Positions 63,367 to 64,000 of a DNA stretch of 64,000 nucleotides are shown here, in pieces. A model generated the notes under the pieces. It did no database searches, was not told the DNA's origin, and saw only the letters and a program-made list of their open reading frames with translations. Position 1 is the stretch's first letter, and every line of letters starts with the position of its first letter. Source of the DNA: Athripsodes cinereus (Eukaryota > Arthropoda > Insecta > Trichoptera > Leptoceridae); NCBI GenBank assembly GCA_947579605.1, contig OX388322.1:3472001-3536000 (forward strand). The letters are read 5' to 3'. A program made the position numbers and the translations under genes.

Positions 63367-64000
63367 CTACTATACATACCTAGATGATGATAAAATTAAA
63401 ATATTTATCAATTTATATCATTTATATCAATAAATCATTTAACAATTTAACTTTAAAAAAACAAATGTATTCTACAGCTACAGGTTTTAGCAGTAGAAAA
63501 ATAATAGAAAACCAAAGTAGAAGAAAACACTCGTTTTCAATTAATATAACCATGGAATTCTACTACTTTAACATTCATGGGTGAGGGAGAGTGCAACCCT
63601 CAATGTGTATACTTTAGCACCGATACGGTAAAAGTCATAAAAATGACATTCTTGCTTTGCTAATTATTGAATTACACAACTCCTTCACATTCTTTAACAC
63701 CCTGATGGTATCTTTAAGATTGACTGGAAGATTTTGTTAAACAACTAGTGTCGGCATTTTGCATACCTACCTATTTTGTTTTTCTTGCAAATTTCACCTT
63801 GTTTAATTATCAGTGTCTTTATCACAGGAACGATGTAAAAAAATAACATCTTGAAACAATCAGTAAAGATTCCGACATAGAGGTTATCTCTTTATATATC
63901 TTTACCATCACGGCATCTACCACGAATTGTATAAGCCAGTAAACTAAATGCATTTAATACACAAGCAAGTCCTCCTTTCCGTGACATAAAAATAAAAGAT

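Larger units (their letters stand above)
56621..64000. other. Non-coding AT-rich DNA to window end
   Basis: No supported gene. It contains tRNA-like SINE remnants (separate entries), a 22-bp minisatellite (63301-63366), and a possible repeat A tail on the minus strand (63902-63940). Short ORFs such as 58804-59103 and 59539-59805 lack recognisable domains or splice support. Confidence 0.45.

Overview
This window is AT-rich nuclear DNA from an insect. It carries conserved insect ryanodine receptor (RyR) and twinstar/cofilin sequence split by GT-AG introns, plus a dense load of mobile elements: copia-type LTR, R1- and L2/CR1-like non-LTR, hAT and other TIR/MITE elements, tRNA-derived SINEs, and a hammerhead-like motif. 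A hemipteroid insect seems plausible, but the species cannot be read from the sequence.

Layout. 1-1229 is the 5' part of a minus-strand Ty1/copia element (LTR, primer-binding site, gag-protease) inserted upstream of the first visible RyR exon. 1676-34999 (+) is the 3' third of RyR. I place 36 constitutive coding exons plus one alternative exon, about 1,700 codons, covering the region before the EF hands, both EF-hand-like loops, the divergent acidic region, the transmembrane domain with the GGGIGD filter, the C-terminal zinc site and the stop codon. Its introns hold a nested intronless 295-codon orphan ORF (9670-10557), four hAT elements with 8-bp target duplications, several other inverted-repeat elements, SINEs, LINE fragments, a 1-kb foldback element, a 157-bp near-perfect hairpin and a five-fold tandem duplication of one 3' splice site. 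35000-40868 is RyR 3' UTR and intergenic DNA. 40869-41735 (-) holds the two main coding exons of twinstar/cofilin, convergent with RyR; its ATG-only first exon was not located with certainty. 42000-64000 is mostly non-coding: SINEs, copies of a ~240-bp repeat (family A here), an eroded L2/CR1-like element (46079-47150) and a 5'-truncated R1-clade element with a nearly intact RT ORF (53641-56620).

How it works together. RyR encodes the ER/SR calcium-release channel and twinstar an actin-severing protein; no operon-like relation is implied. Most of the unusual signal is transposon biology layered on RyR introns, with direct relevance to splicing: mutually exclusive exons at 7032/7658, a tandem-acceptor array at 32612-32756, and an unresolved exon junction at 26155/26727. 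The least explained coding signal is the nested ORF at 9670-10557.
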